Positions 35,307 through 44,174 of a stretch of DNA of 64,000 nucleotides are shown piece after piece. Location of the stretch: the NCBI RefSeq assembly GCF_022867795.2, contig NZ_CP107006.1, positions 3,968,001 to 4,032,000 on the forward strand. The letters are read 5' to 3'. The notes under the pieces are model-generated. The model worked only from the letters and a program-made list of their open reading frames with translations. It was not told the origin of the DNA and did not search any database. Numbering within the stretch: the first letter of the stretch is position 1; each line of letters opens with the position of its first letter. The DNA comes from Chitinophaga horti (lineage in GTDB: Bacteria; Bacteroidota; Bacteroidia; Chitinophagales; Chitinophagaceae). Made by a program: the position numbers and the translations under genes.

Positions 35307-37751
35307 CTATACATAATCCACATCGGGGATAATCACCACCGAACGGAACTGCTTTTCTGTTTGTAGCTTAATGAAAAACTCCCGCAGCATGTCTTTCGTA
35401 CGCGCAATGATCTGCGTATCGCGGGGCAGCTTGATCATCATTTCCTGTAAGTAATTGTTACGCACGCGGCTTACGATCGGCGTAGCCGGCCCCACCAACT
35501 GCTGCTCGAGGTGAGGGCGCAACCAGTTGCCTAACACCTTGGCCGCCTGCTCCACCGTTTGTTCGTTTTTATGACGCAACGTGATGCGCAACATGCGTAC
35601 GAACGGCGGGTAACCAAAATATTGCCTTTCGGCTATTTCCGCGTCATACATGGCGCGGTAGTTATGATCAATCACATATTGCAACACCGGGTGGCGGGTA
35701 TTACTCGCCTGTATCAGCACGCGCCCTTTGCCATGCTTACGGCCCGAACGGCCACTCACCTGCTCCATCAGCTGGTACGCGCGTTCATTCACCCTGAAAT
35801 CGGGGTAACTCAACAAGCTGTCGGCACTCAATATACCTACCAGATCTACGTTCTCGAAGTCGAGCCCCTTCACCACCATTTGCGTACCAACCAATATATC
35901 AATATGCTGCTGCTCCAGCTGCTGGATCATCTTATTGTGGCTGTCTTTATTGCGCACCGAGTCCATGTCCATACGCGCAATGCGGGCATCGGGGAATACG
36001 GCATGCAGATCATCTTCCACCTTTTCGGTACCAAAACTTTTAGGCAACAACGTCTGGCTGCCGCAGGCGGCACAGGTGTAGATGTACGGGTAACGCGTGC
36101 CGCAGTAATGACAATGCAGTTTGTCCGCCTGCCGGTGATACGTAAGCGAAACATCGCACTGTTTACAATGCGGTATCCAGCCGCAGGTGGTGCATAACAG
36201 GAACGGCGCATAACCTCGCCTGTTCTGGAAAAGGATCACCTGCTTCTTATTCGAGATCGTTTCGCGGATGGCATCTTCGAGTGCGGCAGTCAGGTTGCCC
36301 TTCATTTTTTTGGCCGCCATTTCCGGCTTTACATCCACTACTTCAATGGCCGGCATTTCAATACCGCCGTATCGCTCACCGAGGTTCACGAGACCATATT
36401 TCCCCTGCTGCGCGTTGAAGTACGATTCTACGGCCGGCGTGGCCGAGCCCAGTAACACTTTCGCTTTAAACAAAGCAGCGTAGTAAATAGCCGCATCCCG
36501 CGCATGGTAACGCGGCGCTGGTTCCTGTTGCTTAAAGGAGCTGTCATGTTCCTCGTCCAGGATAATAAGTCCGAGGTCGCGGAAGGGCAACAGCAGGCTG
36601 GAACGGGCACCCAGTACAATACTAAGTTCACCGCTTTTAACCTTGTTCCATATTTCTACGCGTTCGTTATTACTGAAGCGGGAATGGTAAATGCCAATCT
36701 TGCCGCCGAAGTGTTTCTGCAACCGGCGGATGATTTGTGCGGTGAGGGCAATTTCCGGCAGCAGGTATAATACTTGTTTGCCCCGCTGCAGGCAGTCCTC
36801 TATCAGTTTAATATAAATCTGTGTTTTACCGCTGGAGGTAACGCCGTGCAGCAAGGTTACCTGCTTCTCTTCAAAGCACTGGTATATTTCCAGCAACGCC
36901 TTAGCCTGCGCGGTACTTAACTCAAAGTCTACTTTTATCTCGCCCTTCCCCATCTGTATGCGGTCGACGGTGCGCTTCTCCACCCAAAGAATATCCTTCT
37001 CTACCAGCCCTTTTAGTTGGGCAGCGCTGGCACCCGACTTCTTCAGCAATTCGCTTTGCAGCACATCGCCCTGCGTTTTGGAAAAGTGCAGGTACGCCAG
37101 TAACAGTTCCATTTGTTTGGGTGCGCGTCCCAGTTCGTTGAACAGGGCCGACATCTGCTCGTCGGTACTATATGTTGGATTAAGCGTAATAAAGTTTTCC
37201 TTCTTTTCGCGGTAGGATTCTTTCAACTCCTCGTACACCAGACACACCCGCTTTTCGATCAGTTGTTTGATCACCGAGTACACATCTGCCTTATCCAGGA
37301 TCATCTGTATCTCATCGATCCGCAGCTCGTTGCGTATTTGCAGGGCTTCGGCCAGCATGTATTCGTCGTCGGAAAGCATGGTGTAATCGTCACCGAACGC
37401 CTCATTGTACTGTAACACTGTTTCGCTGCTCAGTTTGAGGTGAGCGGGCAAGGCGGCGTTCAGCACTTCGCCTTCGGTACACATGTAATACGACGCCAGC
37501 CACGACCAGAAGGCCGTTTGCGTGGGGTATACCACCGGTTCCTTATCCAGCTGGTCCAGGATGGGCTTACACTTGTAAGCACCCGGGGCCTGACTGTGAA
37601 TGGATTTAACGATGCCGGCGTACTTTTTTTGTTTACCCAACTGTACGGCCACGCGGCTGCCTACCTGCAAAGTAGCTTCCATACTGGCGGGCACTTCATA
37701 GGTGTAATTCCTGGGCAGCGCCAGGGGTATTATAACGTCGGCAAACTTCAT
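35307..37751 (-). CDS. priA: Primosomal replication restart helicase PriA
   Basis: An 814-aa ATPase that reloads the replicative helicase at stalled forks. The 3'BD-like N-terminus is FADVIIPLALPRNYTYEVP; the Walker A is HGVTSSGKTQ (about 294), the Walker B DEEH (about 398). The zinc-binding cysteines are in CTTCGWIPHCKQCDVSL and HCHYCGTRYPYIYTCAACGS (about 505-560). All eight cysteines are kept. Its first 4 bp overlap the end of the acyltransferase gene. Confidence 0.96.
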   Translation of the reverse strand: MKFADVIIPLALPRNYTYEVPASMEATLQVGSRVAVQLGKQKKYAGIVKSIHSQAPGAYKCKPILDQLDKEPVVYPTQTAFWSWLASYYMCTEGEVLNAALPAHLKLSSETVLQYNEAFGDDYTMLSDDEYMLAEALQIRNELRIDEIQMILDKADVYSVIKQLIEKRVCLVYEELKESYREKKENFITLNPTYSTDEQMSALFNELGRAPKQMELLLAYLHFSKTQGDVLQSELLKKSGASAAQLKGLVEKDILWVEKRTVDRIQMGKGEIKVDFELSTAQAKALLEIYQCFEEKQVTLLHGVTSSGKTQIYIKLIEDCLQRGKQVLYLLPEIALTAQIIRRLQKHFGGKIGIYHSRFSNNERVEIWNKVKSGELSIVLGARSSLLLPFRDLGLIILDEEHDSSFKQQEPAPRYHARDAAIYYAALFKAKVLLGSATPAVESYFNAQQGKYGLVNLGERYGGIEMPAIEVVDVKPEMAAKKMKGNLTAALEDAIRETISNKKQVILFQNRRGYAPFLLCTTCGWIPHCKQCDVSLTYHRQADKLHCHYCGTRYPYIYTCAACGSQTLLPKSFGTEKVEDDLHAVFPDARIARMDMDSVRNKDSHNKMIQQLEQQHIDILVGTQMVVKGLDFENVDLVGILSADSLLSYPDFRVNERAYQLMEQVSGRSGRKHGKGRVLIQASNTRHPVLQYVIDHNYRAMYDAEIAERQYFGYPPFVRMLRITLRHKNEQTVEQAAKVLGNWLRPHLEQQLVGPATPIVSRVRNNYLQEMMIKLPRDTQIIARTKDMLREFFIKLQTEKQFRSVVIIPDVDYV

Positions 37752-38512
37752 GCAGGCTGTAAACTCGGGTAATTGTGATATTTTCTTAATTCAGCGTCCA
37801 TCATGTCGTACACCTGCTTTTTAAGCGCGGGTAAGTCCTGCAGGGTTAACCCTTTCACCGATACTTTCGGCAGCCACACCACGCGGTTAATGCCCGGCGT
37901 GAGCGACAGCAGGCCTTTCGCACGCAGGCGGTGGTTACTGTCTACATACAGCACCGGCCTTATATCTGTTTCCATCTCGATCGCCATCCGAAAGGCACCG
38001 TCGTGGAAGTTGCGGAGAGGCTGACCAGTATAATTGGTCGTGCCTTCCGGGAATACCAGCATTGACACACCTTCTTTCAACGTCGCCTTCATCGTGCGTA
38101 CGCTCTGCGCGCGGGCGCGGGCATCTTTACGATCTACCAGCACCACCGACTGCCGGTAAATAAACCCGAAAGCCGGGATCTTCACCATTTCGATCTTGCC
38201 CAGCGGTCGGAACGGGAGGCGCATCACTTTAACAGCGATAGCGGCATCCAGGTAAGAAAGGTGATTGGCGACGTAAATCACCGGCTCCTTATCTTCCTGC
38301 TCGTAACGAATGCGTTTGAACCAGATGCCTACCAGCGGGAACCAGGTATGCGCCCAGAAGCGGAGGAAATAAAACACCATGTTACCGCCACGGATCTTGC
38401 CGAACAGGGATACCAGGAAGATACCGGGTAAAATGAGAAACATAATGGCAATGAACCATATAGCGGCGTGGATGTTATAGATCGCCAGCAAAAAATTCCG
38501 GATTAAACGCAT
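37748..38512 (-). CDS. 1-acyl-sn-glycerol-3-phosphate acyltransferase (PlsC family)
   Basis: The 254-aa membrane-bound enzyme acylates lysophosphatidate in phospholipid synthesis. N-terminal hydrophobic segments are at about 8-40; the catalytic NHLSYLD (HX4D) is at about 83 and FPEGTTNYTG is the substrate motif. The start at 38512 (MRLIRNFLL) is preferred to an in-frame upstream codon at 38587 that would add a hydrophilic tail. It overlaps priA by 4 bp. Confidence 0.9.
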   Translation of the reverse strand: MRLIRNFLLAIYNIHAAIWFIAIMFLILPGIFLVSLFGKIRGGNMVFYFLRFWAHTWFPLVGIWFKRIRYEQEDKEPVIYVANHLSYLDAAIAVKVMRLPFRPLGKIEMVKIPAFGFIYRQSVVLVDRKDARARAQSVRTMKATLKEGVSMLVFPEGTTNYTGQPLRNFHDGAFRMAIEMETDIRPVLYVDSNHRLRAKGLLSLTPGINRVVWLPKVSVKGLTLQDLPALKKQVYDMMDAELRKYHNYPSLQPA

Positions 38513-38607
38513 AGTTGAACGCTGAGTATTTGCAAAATGCGAAAATAAACAAATTGGGCTGATCCGTGGCGCCCTTTTCCTTACCATGCCATGACATAAA
38601 AAGTTCC

Positions 38608-38615
38608 TACCTTTG
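38608..38615 (+). promoter_or_regulatory. -7 element of mtaB
   Basis: TACCTTTG, a full TAnnTTTG match whose last base is 8 nt before the mtaB ATG. The mRNA would be leaderless or nearly so. Confidence 0.5.
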
Positions 38616-38623
38616 CCATCCTT

Positions 38624-39901
38624 ATGACACAGGCTAAATCAGTAGCATTTCATACACTAGGCTGTAAGCTTAATTTCTCCGAGACCTCCACAATTGGCAG
38701 GATGCTGGAGAATGACGGGTTCGTTAAAAAAGATTTTGACGATAAGGCCGACGTGTACGTAATCAACACCTGTTCGGTGACCGACAATGCAGACAAGGAG
38801 TGCCGCCAGCTGGTACGCCGCATCCAGCGCCGCTCGCCGGAGAGCCTGGTGGTGATTACCGGCTGCTACGCACAGTTGAAACCACAGGAAATTGCCAGTA
38901 TCGAGGGGGTTGACCTCGTACTGGGCGCCGCCGAAAAGTTTAACATCGTAGAACATATAAAGGAACTGACCAAAGGCGATAGCGCCAAAATCTGCTCCTG
39001 CGACATCGAAGATGTGAACACGTTCCACTCCTCCTACTCCGTAAACGACCGTACCCGTACCTTCCTGAAGGTGCAGGACGGCTGCGATTATAACTGTACC
39101 TTCTGCACCATTCCCATGGCGCGCGGCATCAGCCGTAGCGACAGTGTGGCCAATGTGGTGGAGAATGCCCGCGAACTGGCGGCCAATGGCGTAAAAGAGA
39201 TCGTACTCACCGGGGTTAACCTGGGCGATTTTGGTAAAGGCTTAGGTGGCGGTAAAAAACGCGAAGAAAGCTTTTTCGAACTAGTACAGGAGCTGGACAA
39301 GGTGGAAGGCATCGAGCGTTACCGCATCTCTTCCATAGAACCAAACCTGCTGAGTAACGAGATCATCGAATTTGTGGCCAACAGCCGCAAGTTTATGCCG
39401 CACTTCCATATTCCGCTGCAAAGTGGTAATAATGAAATATTGGGGCTGATGCGCCGCCGGTACCGCCGCGAGCTGTACGCCGAAAAGGTGGCCATGATCA
39501 AACAATTTATGCCGCATGCCTGCATCGGTGTGGATGTGATCGTAGGCTTCCCTACAGAAAGCGACGCGCATTTCCAGGATACTTACCAGTTCCTGCACGA
39601 CCTCGACATTTCTTACCTGCACGTATTTACTTATTCAGAAAGGGATAATACCGTGGCAATAGACATTAAACCTGTGGTGCCCGTAAACATCCGTCATGAA
39701 AGAAATAAATCACTTCGTAACCTGAGCCATAAAAAGATGCAATACTTCACCGAACAGCATGTGGGTGAAACCCGTAAAGTATTGTTCGAAGGGCATGGTA
39801 AAGACGGAATGATGGAGGGTTATACCGACAACTACATCAAGGTAACAACACCTTATCGTACCGAGTGGGTAAACAACCTCGTGGAATGGGAGCTTCGCTA
39901 G
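38624..39901 (+). CDS. mtaB: tRNA (t6A37) methylthiotransferase MtaB
   Basis: A radical-SAM enzyme adding a methylthio group to t6A37 of ANN-decoding tRNAs. The 425-aa protein has the N-terminal UPF0004 domain cysteines (LGCKLN, NTCSVTD, GCYAQ), the radical SAM CDYNCTFC near residue 153 and a C-terminal TRAM domain. The two tRNA-Val genes follow 156 bp downstream behind their own promoter. A 9-bp hairpin (39902-39922) follows the stop but has no T run. Confidence 0.94.
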   Translation: MTQAKSVAFHTLGCKLNFSETSTIGRMLENDGFVKKDFDDKADVYVINTCSVTDNADKECRQLVRRIQRRSPESLVVITGCYAQLKPQEIASIEGVDLVLGAAEKFNIVEHIKELTKGDSAKICSCDIEDVNTFHSSYSVNDRTRTFLKVQDGCDYNCTFCTIPMARGISRSDSVANVVENARELAANGVKEIVLTGVNLGDFGKGLGGGKKREESFFELVQELDKVEGIERYRISSIEPNLLSNEIIEFVANSRKFMPHFHIPLQSGNNEILGLMRRRYRRELYAEKVAMIKQFMPHACIGVDVIVGFPTESDAHFQDTYQFLHDLDISYLHVFTYSERDNTVAIDIKPVVPVNIRHERNKSLRNLSHKKMQYFTEQHVGETRKVLFEGHGKDGMMEGYTDNYIKVTTPYRTEWVNNLVEWELR

Positions 39902-39978
39902 AACGCTTTACTGTAAAGTGTTAGCGGCGATCATCCATCAAAAGAAGAAAGATTATTTCAGAAGATTTTGAAAAATTA

Positions 39979-40009
39979 TTTGGCAGAATAAAATACTTTT
40001 CTACCTTTG
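39979..40009 (+). promoter_or_regulatory. Promoter of the tRNA-Val pair
   Basis: TTTG (39979-39982), 19 nt, TACCTTTG (40002-40009): full Bacteroidota consensus, 49 bp before the first tRNA. Confidence 0.75.
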
Positions 40010-40057
40010 CAATCCCAACGAACGAAAAGCGATCGAAAAAAGGGGAAAAGAAATTTT

Positions 40058-40132
40058 GGGAGTTTAGCTCAGCTGGTTCAGAGCATCTGCCTTACAAGCA
40101 GAGGGTCGGCGGTTCGAACCCGTCAACTCCCA
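40058..40132 (+). tRNA. tRNA-Val(UAC), copy 1
   Basis: A 75-nt cloverleaf: acceptor GGGAGTT/AACTCCC plus discriminator A, D-arm GCTCAGCTGGTTCAGAGC, anticodon loop CTTACAA (anticodon TAC) and T-arm with TTCGAAC. CCA is not encoded. Confidence 0.97.
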
Positions 40133-40178
40133 CAAAATACCTTCGGGTGTTTGTTCTTAGAAAGTAGAAAATTGGTGA

Positions 40179-40253
40179 GGGAGTTTAGCTCAGCTGGTTC
40201 AGAGCATCTGCCTTACAAGCAGAGGGTCGGCGGTTCGAACCCGTCAACTCCCA
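40179..40253 (+). tRNA. tRNA-Val(UAC), copy 2
   Basis: Identical in sequence to the first copy, 46 bp downstream on the same transcript. CCA is not encoded. A terminator follows directly. Confidence 0.97.
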
Positions 40254-40256
40254 CTG

Positions 40257-40291
40257 AAGCCGTTTAGATGATATCTAAACGGCTTTTTTGT
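40257..40291 (+). terminator. Terminator of the tRNA operon
   Basis: AAGCCGTTTAGAT/ATCTAAACGGCTT, 13 perfect pairs with loop GAT, then TTTTTTG. Confidence 0.92.
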
Positions 40292-40373
40292 TTTATGTCG
40301 TTTCCTCCCTCATTACAGCTGCGCACGATTATTGCTCCCACTCCGTACATACCATTAACCTAAAAAGCCCACC

Positions 40374-40781
40374 ATGACGAATCGACACCTTGCTTATGCA
40401 CTGGCCCGTATCACGCTTGGCATTAACTTCCTGGGGCATGGCCTCGTACGCCTCCCCAAACTGGAAGGCTTCCGCAACTGGATGGTCAAACTATTCGAAG
40501 GCACGATGATGCCCCCATCACTGGTAGCGCCGTTCGCCACCATCCTCCCCTTTATTGAATTTGCACTGGGCATGTTCCTCATCATCGGGTTGTTTACCCG
40601 GCAATCGTTAGTGGCATGCGCTGTGTTGATGATGATACTGTTGTTCGGCACCTGCCTTCGCGAAGCGTGGGACGCTGCCGGCTCGCAGATGTTGTACGCG
40701 CTGTACATCGCACTGCTGCTCTTTTTCATAGAGTACAATGCCATGGCGATCGACACCCGCAAAAGGACCAGTGATTACTGA
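40374..40781 (+). CDS. DoxX-family membrane protein
   Basis: The 135-aa protein has four predicted membrane helices and the DoxX-like start LARITLGINFLGHGLVRLPKL. The role is unknown; relatives have been linked to redox or thiosulfate metabolism. Its last 7 bp overlap the convergent antiporter gene tail to tail with no hairpin between them. Confidence 0.82.
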   Translation: MTNRHLAYALARITLGINFLGHGLVRLPKLEGFRNWMVKLFEGTMMPPSLVAPFATILPFIEFALGMFLIIGLFTRQSLVACAVLMMILLFGTCLREAWDAAGSQMLYALYIALLLFFIEYNAMAIDTRKRTSDY

Positions 40782-42931
40782 TGCTTCGGCGGATTTTTGA
40801 AGATGCGTTTCACCACCTTACCGATCTTATTCAGGTTGGTCAGCTGTTCTTCGATCGGTGAAAGGGTTAGGTCTTCCGCCTGTACGCCAGGTTCACTGAT
40901 CTGCACCTCCGTTTGTTCCGGGTACACCAGCATGAGGTTACGGTCTTTGAAGTATTTAACAAGCCGGGTAGGCAGGTTTTCCATATAAGCCTGGTACGAG
41001 AGCGTGCCTTTGCGGGCGGTAACCACTACCAGCAGATCGTCGCGGGTAATATTGCGCGCCAGCGTGGCCAGGTCCTCCATATGATCGAAGCGCTGAAAGC
41101 TCATTTCAAAGGTAGATTTGGTGCGTCGTAACAATTCGTTCACCGCCTCCTGCGTGCTGCCCGTACAGTACACCTGCAGCCTCGCTCCGGCCTGCCTGGA
41201 CAACAACATCATTTTCTGCATATAGTGGGCAAATCCCTGCTCGTACTCCGTGTTCTGAGGTAAGAGCAACACCAGCCTGCGGGAGGTGTTTAAAGGGTAT
41301 AAAAACTGGCAAACATACACGGTTTCCCAAACGCCCTGCAACACATTGTCGAGCGTAGTACCGAACAGCGTGCCGAACAGGCGGTCTGTCGTTGTATTTT
41401 TATCGCTCCAGGCGAGCACCACATCTGTCACCATCAGCTCCTTCACCGTACGGGAAATACCATCGGCCACGTTCAGGTCCACACGGGTCACCAGCTGCAC
41501 ATTACTTTCCGTAGCGGCTGCACTTACGAGGGCCTTTTCCACCATCTTGTTACTGATAAAGATCTTTTCGCGCGCTTCCTCATCATCCTTTACCACCACC
41601 AGCGGATGAATAGGGCTTGGCTGTCCTGCGCTACGCATCAGCATAGAGAAATCAAGTAACGGCTCCAGCTTTTCGAAGTTGGCGAGCGGAATGAGGGTAC
41701 GTTCCGGCCCCGTCGGTATTTCAGGGATCTTTTCTGATTCGATGATGGCCAGCTTACGACCGGCGTTCTGGGTAACGAACGAGCCCACCATACAGGTAAT
41801 GAGGATGAGTACCACTGTACCGTTTAACACACTTTCATCCACGATACCCATGTTGTAACCGATCAGGATCACCGCGATGGTAGCAGCTGCGTGGGCGCTG
41901 CTCAAACCGAAAATTACGTTACGCTGTGCCGGTGTATACTTAAATGCCAGCTGCGTAAAGAACGCCGCCAGCCACTTGCTGAACAACGCCATCGATGTTA
42001 AAGCACCGGCAATGATCAATGCTTCCGGGCCTTTCAGCAGTACGCGTAAATCCACGATCATGCCTACACTGATCAGGAAAAAAGGAATGAATAAAGCATT
42101 ACCCACAAACTCTACTCGATTCATCAGCGAAGAGGTATGCGGGATCAGTTGATTCAATGCCAGCCCCGCGAGGAACGCGCCAATAATGCCTTCAATACCA
42201 GCCAGCTCGGCCAGGAAGGCAGCCAGGAACACCAGGGCCAGTACGAATATAAAGTGAGATGTTTTATCGTCTTTTATCTTCCTGAAAAACCATCGTCCTA
42301 CCGCAGGAAATACCCAAAGGATGATCACTGCGAATACACTCACCGAAATACCCAGCCTAAGCCAGAATGCCGTATTCAGGTTGCCCTGCTGCGCACCGGT
42401 AATTACCGCCAGTATCAACAGCACCGCCGTATCTGTAATAATGGTGCCACCTACGGCTACGGTCACGGCTTCGTTTTTGGTAATACCTAGCCGGCTGGCC
42501 AGCGGATAAGCCACCAGCGTATGCGTAGCAAACATGCTCGACACCAGCAGCGACGCCATCAGGTTAAAATGCAGCACATAGGTACACACCACGAAACCCA
42601 ATATCAACGGTAAAAAGAACGTAAAGGCGCCGAACACCATGCTGCGGTAGCGGCTTTTGCGAAACTCGGTCATATCCAGCTCCAGGCCGGCGAGAAACAT
42701 AATGTATAATAGCCCGGCCTTGCCGAATAAATCAATACTTCCCTTTTCAATAATTTTAAACCCGTGATCGCCGATGGCCATACCGGCCAATATGAGCCCG
42801 ATGATGCTGGGAATACGGAACTTGCGCAGGATAATCGGCGCCAGCAGGATGATAAATAATACCAGGGAGAAAATAGGAATAGGATCCTTCAAAGGCAGCC
42901 TGAAGTCCATCAATAGTACAGTTCCAATCAT
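40775..42931 (-). CDS. CPA2-family cation:proton antiporter with C-terminal Usp-like region
   Basis: A 718-aa inner-membrane protein. Residues about 15-400 hold 12-13 membrane segments of the Na+/H+ exchanger (KefB/NapA) type, including RIPSIIGLILAGMAIG and GIEGIIGAFLAGLALNQLIPH. From about 430 a cytosolic tail with two Usp-like halves (SMLMRSAGQPSPIHPLVVVKDD; LVVVTARKGTLSYQAYMENLP) replaces the usual TrkA-N domain, suggesting nucleotide or stress sensing. A start at the Met 7 codons further in is equally possible. Confidence 0.9.
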   Translation of the reverse strand: MIGTVLLMDFRLPLKDPIPIFSLVLFIILLAPIILRKFRIPSIIGLILAGMAIGDHGFKIIEKGSIDLFGKAGLLYIMFLAGLELDMTEFRKSRYRSMVFGAFTFFLPLILGFVVCTYVLHFNLMASLLVSSMFATHTLVAYPLASRLGITKNEAVTVAVGGTIITDTAVLLILAVITGAQQGNLNTAFWLRLGISVSVFAVIILWVFPAVGRWFFRKIKDDKTSHFIFVLALVFLAAFLAELAGIEGIIGAFLAGLALNQLIPHTSSLMNRVEFVGNALFIPFFLISVGMIVDLRVLLKGPEALIIAGALTSMALFSKWLAAFFTQLAFKYTPAQRNVIFGLSSAHAAATIAVILIGYNMGIVDESVLNGTVVLILITCMVGSFVTQNAGRKLAIIESEKIPEIPTGPERTLIPLANFEKLEPLLDFSMLMRSAGQPSPIHPLVVVKDDEEAREKIFISNKMVEKALVSAAATESNVQLVTRVDLNVADGISRTVKELMVTDVVLAWSDKNTTTDRLFGTLFGTTLDNVLQGVWETVYVCQFLYPLNTSRRLVLLLPQNTEYEQGFAHYMQKMMLLSRQAGARLQVYCTGSTQEAVNELLRRTKSTFEMSFQRFDHMEDLATLARNITRDDLLVVVTARKGTLSYQAYMENLPTRLVKYFKDRNLMLVYPEQTEVQISEPGVQAEDLTLSPIEEQLTNLNKIGKVVKRIFKNPPKHQ

Positions 42932-43028
42932 AACTCGTTAATTTTCTGTCTTCTATAATCAAGCTCGGATATGCAACTTACAAAATTTCCTTTGTGTAAG
43001 ATGGCACAAAAATTTCCAGCCACTTCCC

Positions 43029-43057
43029 TTGATCCCGCCGAATTATGTTTAATTTTG
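43029..43057 (+). promoter_or_regulatory. Promoter of clpS-aat
   Basis: TTG (43029-43031), 18 nt, TAATTTTG (43050-43057), 22 bp before clpS. Confidence 0.6.
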
Positions 43058-43079
43058 TACAAAATACCCGGAATAAAAA

Positions 43080-43388
43080 ATGAACCATCAAACACAAACA
43101 GGCGGAAAAACAAAAGAATGGGAAGATGTGCTGGTAGCGGAGGAAGAGGAATTCCCGTACAGCCTTGTCGTGTGGAACGATGACGTTAATTCTTTTGACT
43201 GGGTGATCAAATCCCTCATTGAAGTGTGCGGCCATTCTGAAGAACAGGCTGAACAATGTGCCGTCATCATTCACCACAACGGTAAATATGCCGTGAAGAT
43301 GGGCAGCTATACAGAACTTCGTCCTATGTGCGACGCCCTGCTCGACAGAGGCATCAGCGCTACGCTCGAAGAAACCGTGCCTACCTGA
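43080..43388 (+). CDS. clpS: ATP-dependent Clp protease adaptor ClpS
   Basis: The 102-aa N-recognin delivers proteins with N-terminal Leu, Phe, Tyr or Trp to ClpAP/ClpCP. A flexible N-terminus (about 1-25) is followed by the ClpS fold VVWNDDVNSFDWVI and VIIHHNGKYAVKMGS. The Asn-Asp pair and the HHNGK loop form the N-degron pocket. Only 1 bp separates it from aat, whose product makes the degrons ClpS reads. Confidence 0.95.
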   Translation: MNHQTQTGGKTKEWEDVLVAEEEEFPYSLVVWNDDVNSFDWVIKSLIEVCGHSEEQAEQCAVIIHHNGKYAVKMGSYTELRPMCDALLDRGISATLEETVPT

Positions 43389-43389
43389 G

Positions 43390-44034
43390 ATGCCGGTATT
43401 CCCCCTCGATAACAGATTGGTTTTCCCCCCGGTACAACTTGCCGAGCCAGATGGCCTGCTGGCTTACGGCGGCGATCTTCGTCCCGAAAGGCTGCTGCTG
43501 GCTTACCGTTCCGGCATTTTCCCCTGGTATTCGGAAAAACCAATTCTCTGGTGGTGCCCGGACCCTCGCTTCGTACTTCTCCCCCGCGAACTGAAGATCT
43601 CTGCCAGTATGAAACAGGTCTTGAAGAAAGGCCAGTTCGAGATTACCGTCAACAAAAACTTCAGCGCCGTGATGAGCAATTGCGGCCGCATTGCGCGCCC
43701 CGGACAGGACGGCACCTGGATTACCAAAGAAATGCTGAAAGCCTACGAAAAGCTGCATGAACTGGGGTATGCCGTATCTGTAGAATGCTGGCAGAACGGC
43801 GAACTGGTAGGCGGCCTGTACGGATTGCGCATCGGCCGCTGTTTCTTCGGCGAATCCATGTTCGCCAGGGTAAGTAATGCCTCTAAAGCGGCCTTTATCA
43901 CCTTCGTAAAACAACTCGAAACAGAAGGGGTTGTGCTGATCGACTGCCAGGTGCATACGGAGCATTTGGAGTCACTGGGAGCGCGGTTTATGCCGAGAGC
44001 GGAGTTCCTCGGGATACTAGAGGATCACTTGTAG
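43390..44034 (+). CDS. aat: Leucyl/phenylalanyl-tRNA--protein transferase
   Basis: Adds Leu or Phe from tRNA to proteins starting with Arg or Lys, creating a type-2 N-degron. The 214-aa protein has LLAYGGDLRPERLLLAYRSGIFPWY, WWCPDPR, GTWIT and ESMFARVSNASK, all diagnostic. It forms a tight two-gene operon with clpS. Confidence 0.96.
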   Translation: MPVFPLDNRLVFPPVQLAEPDGLLAYGGDLRPERLLLAYRSGIFPWYSEKPILWWCPDPRFVLLPRELKISASMKQVLKKGQFEITVNKNFSAVMSNCGRIARPGQDGTWITKEMLKAYEKLHELGYAVSVECWQNGELVGGLYGLRIGRCFFGESMFARVSNASKAAFITFVKQLETEGVVLIDCQVHTEHLESLGARFMPRAEFLGILEDHL

Positions 44035-44124
44035 GAACAATCCGTCATGGCGACCGCACGGAAGCCAACTTCCGCGCTGATCTTCGCGTTCTCAAACATA
44101 CGATGACGATTTTCTCCATAAAAA

Positions 44125-44153
44125 AAGACCCCACCTTCCGGCGGGGCCTTTTC
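44125..44153. terminator. Bidirectional terminator between aat and isocitrate dehydrogenase
   Basis: AAGACCCCACC/GGCGGGGCCTT (two mismatches, loop TTCC) with flanking A and T runs. Confidence 0.75.
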
Positions 44154-44174
44154 GTATCATACAACCGCAATTAA

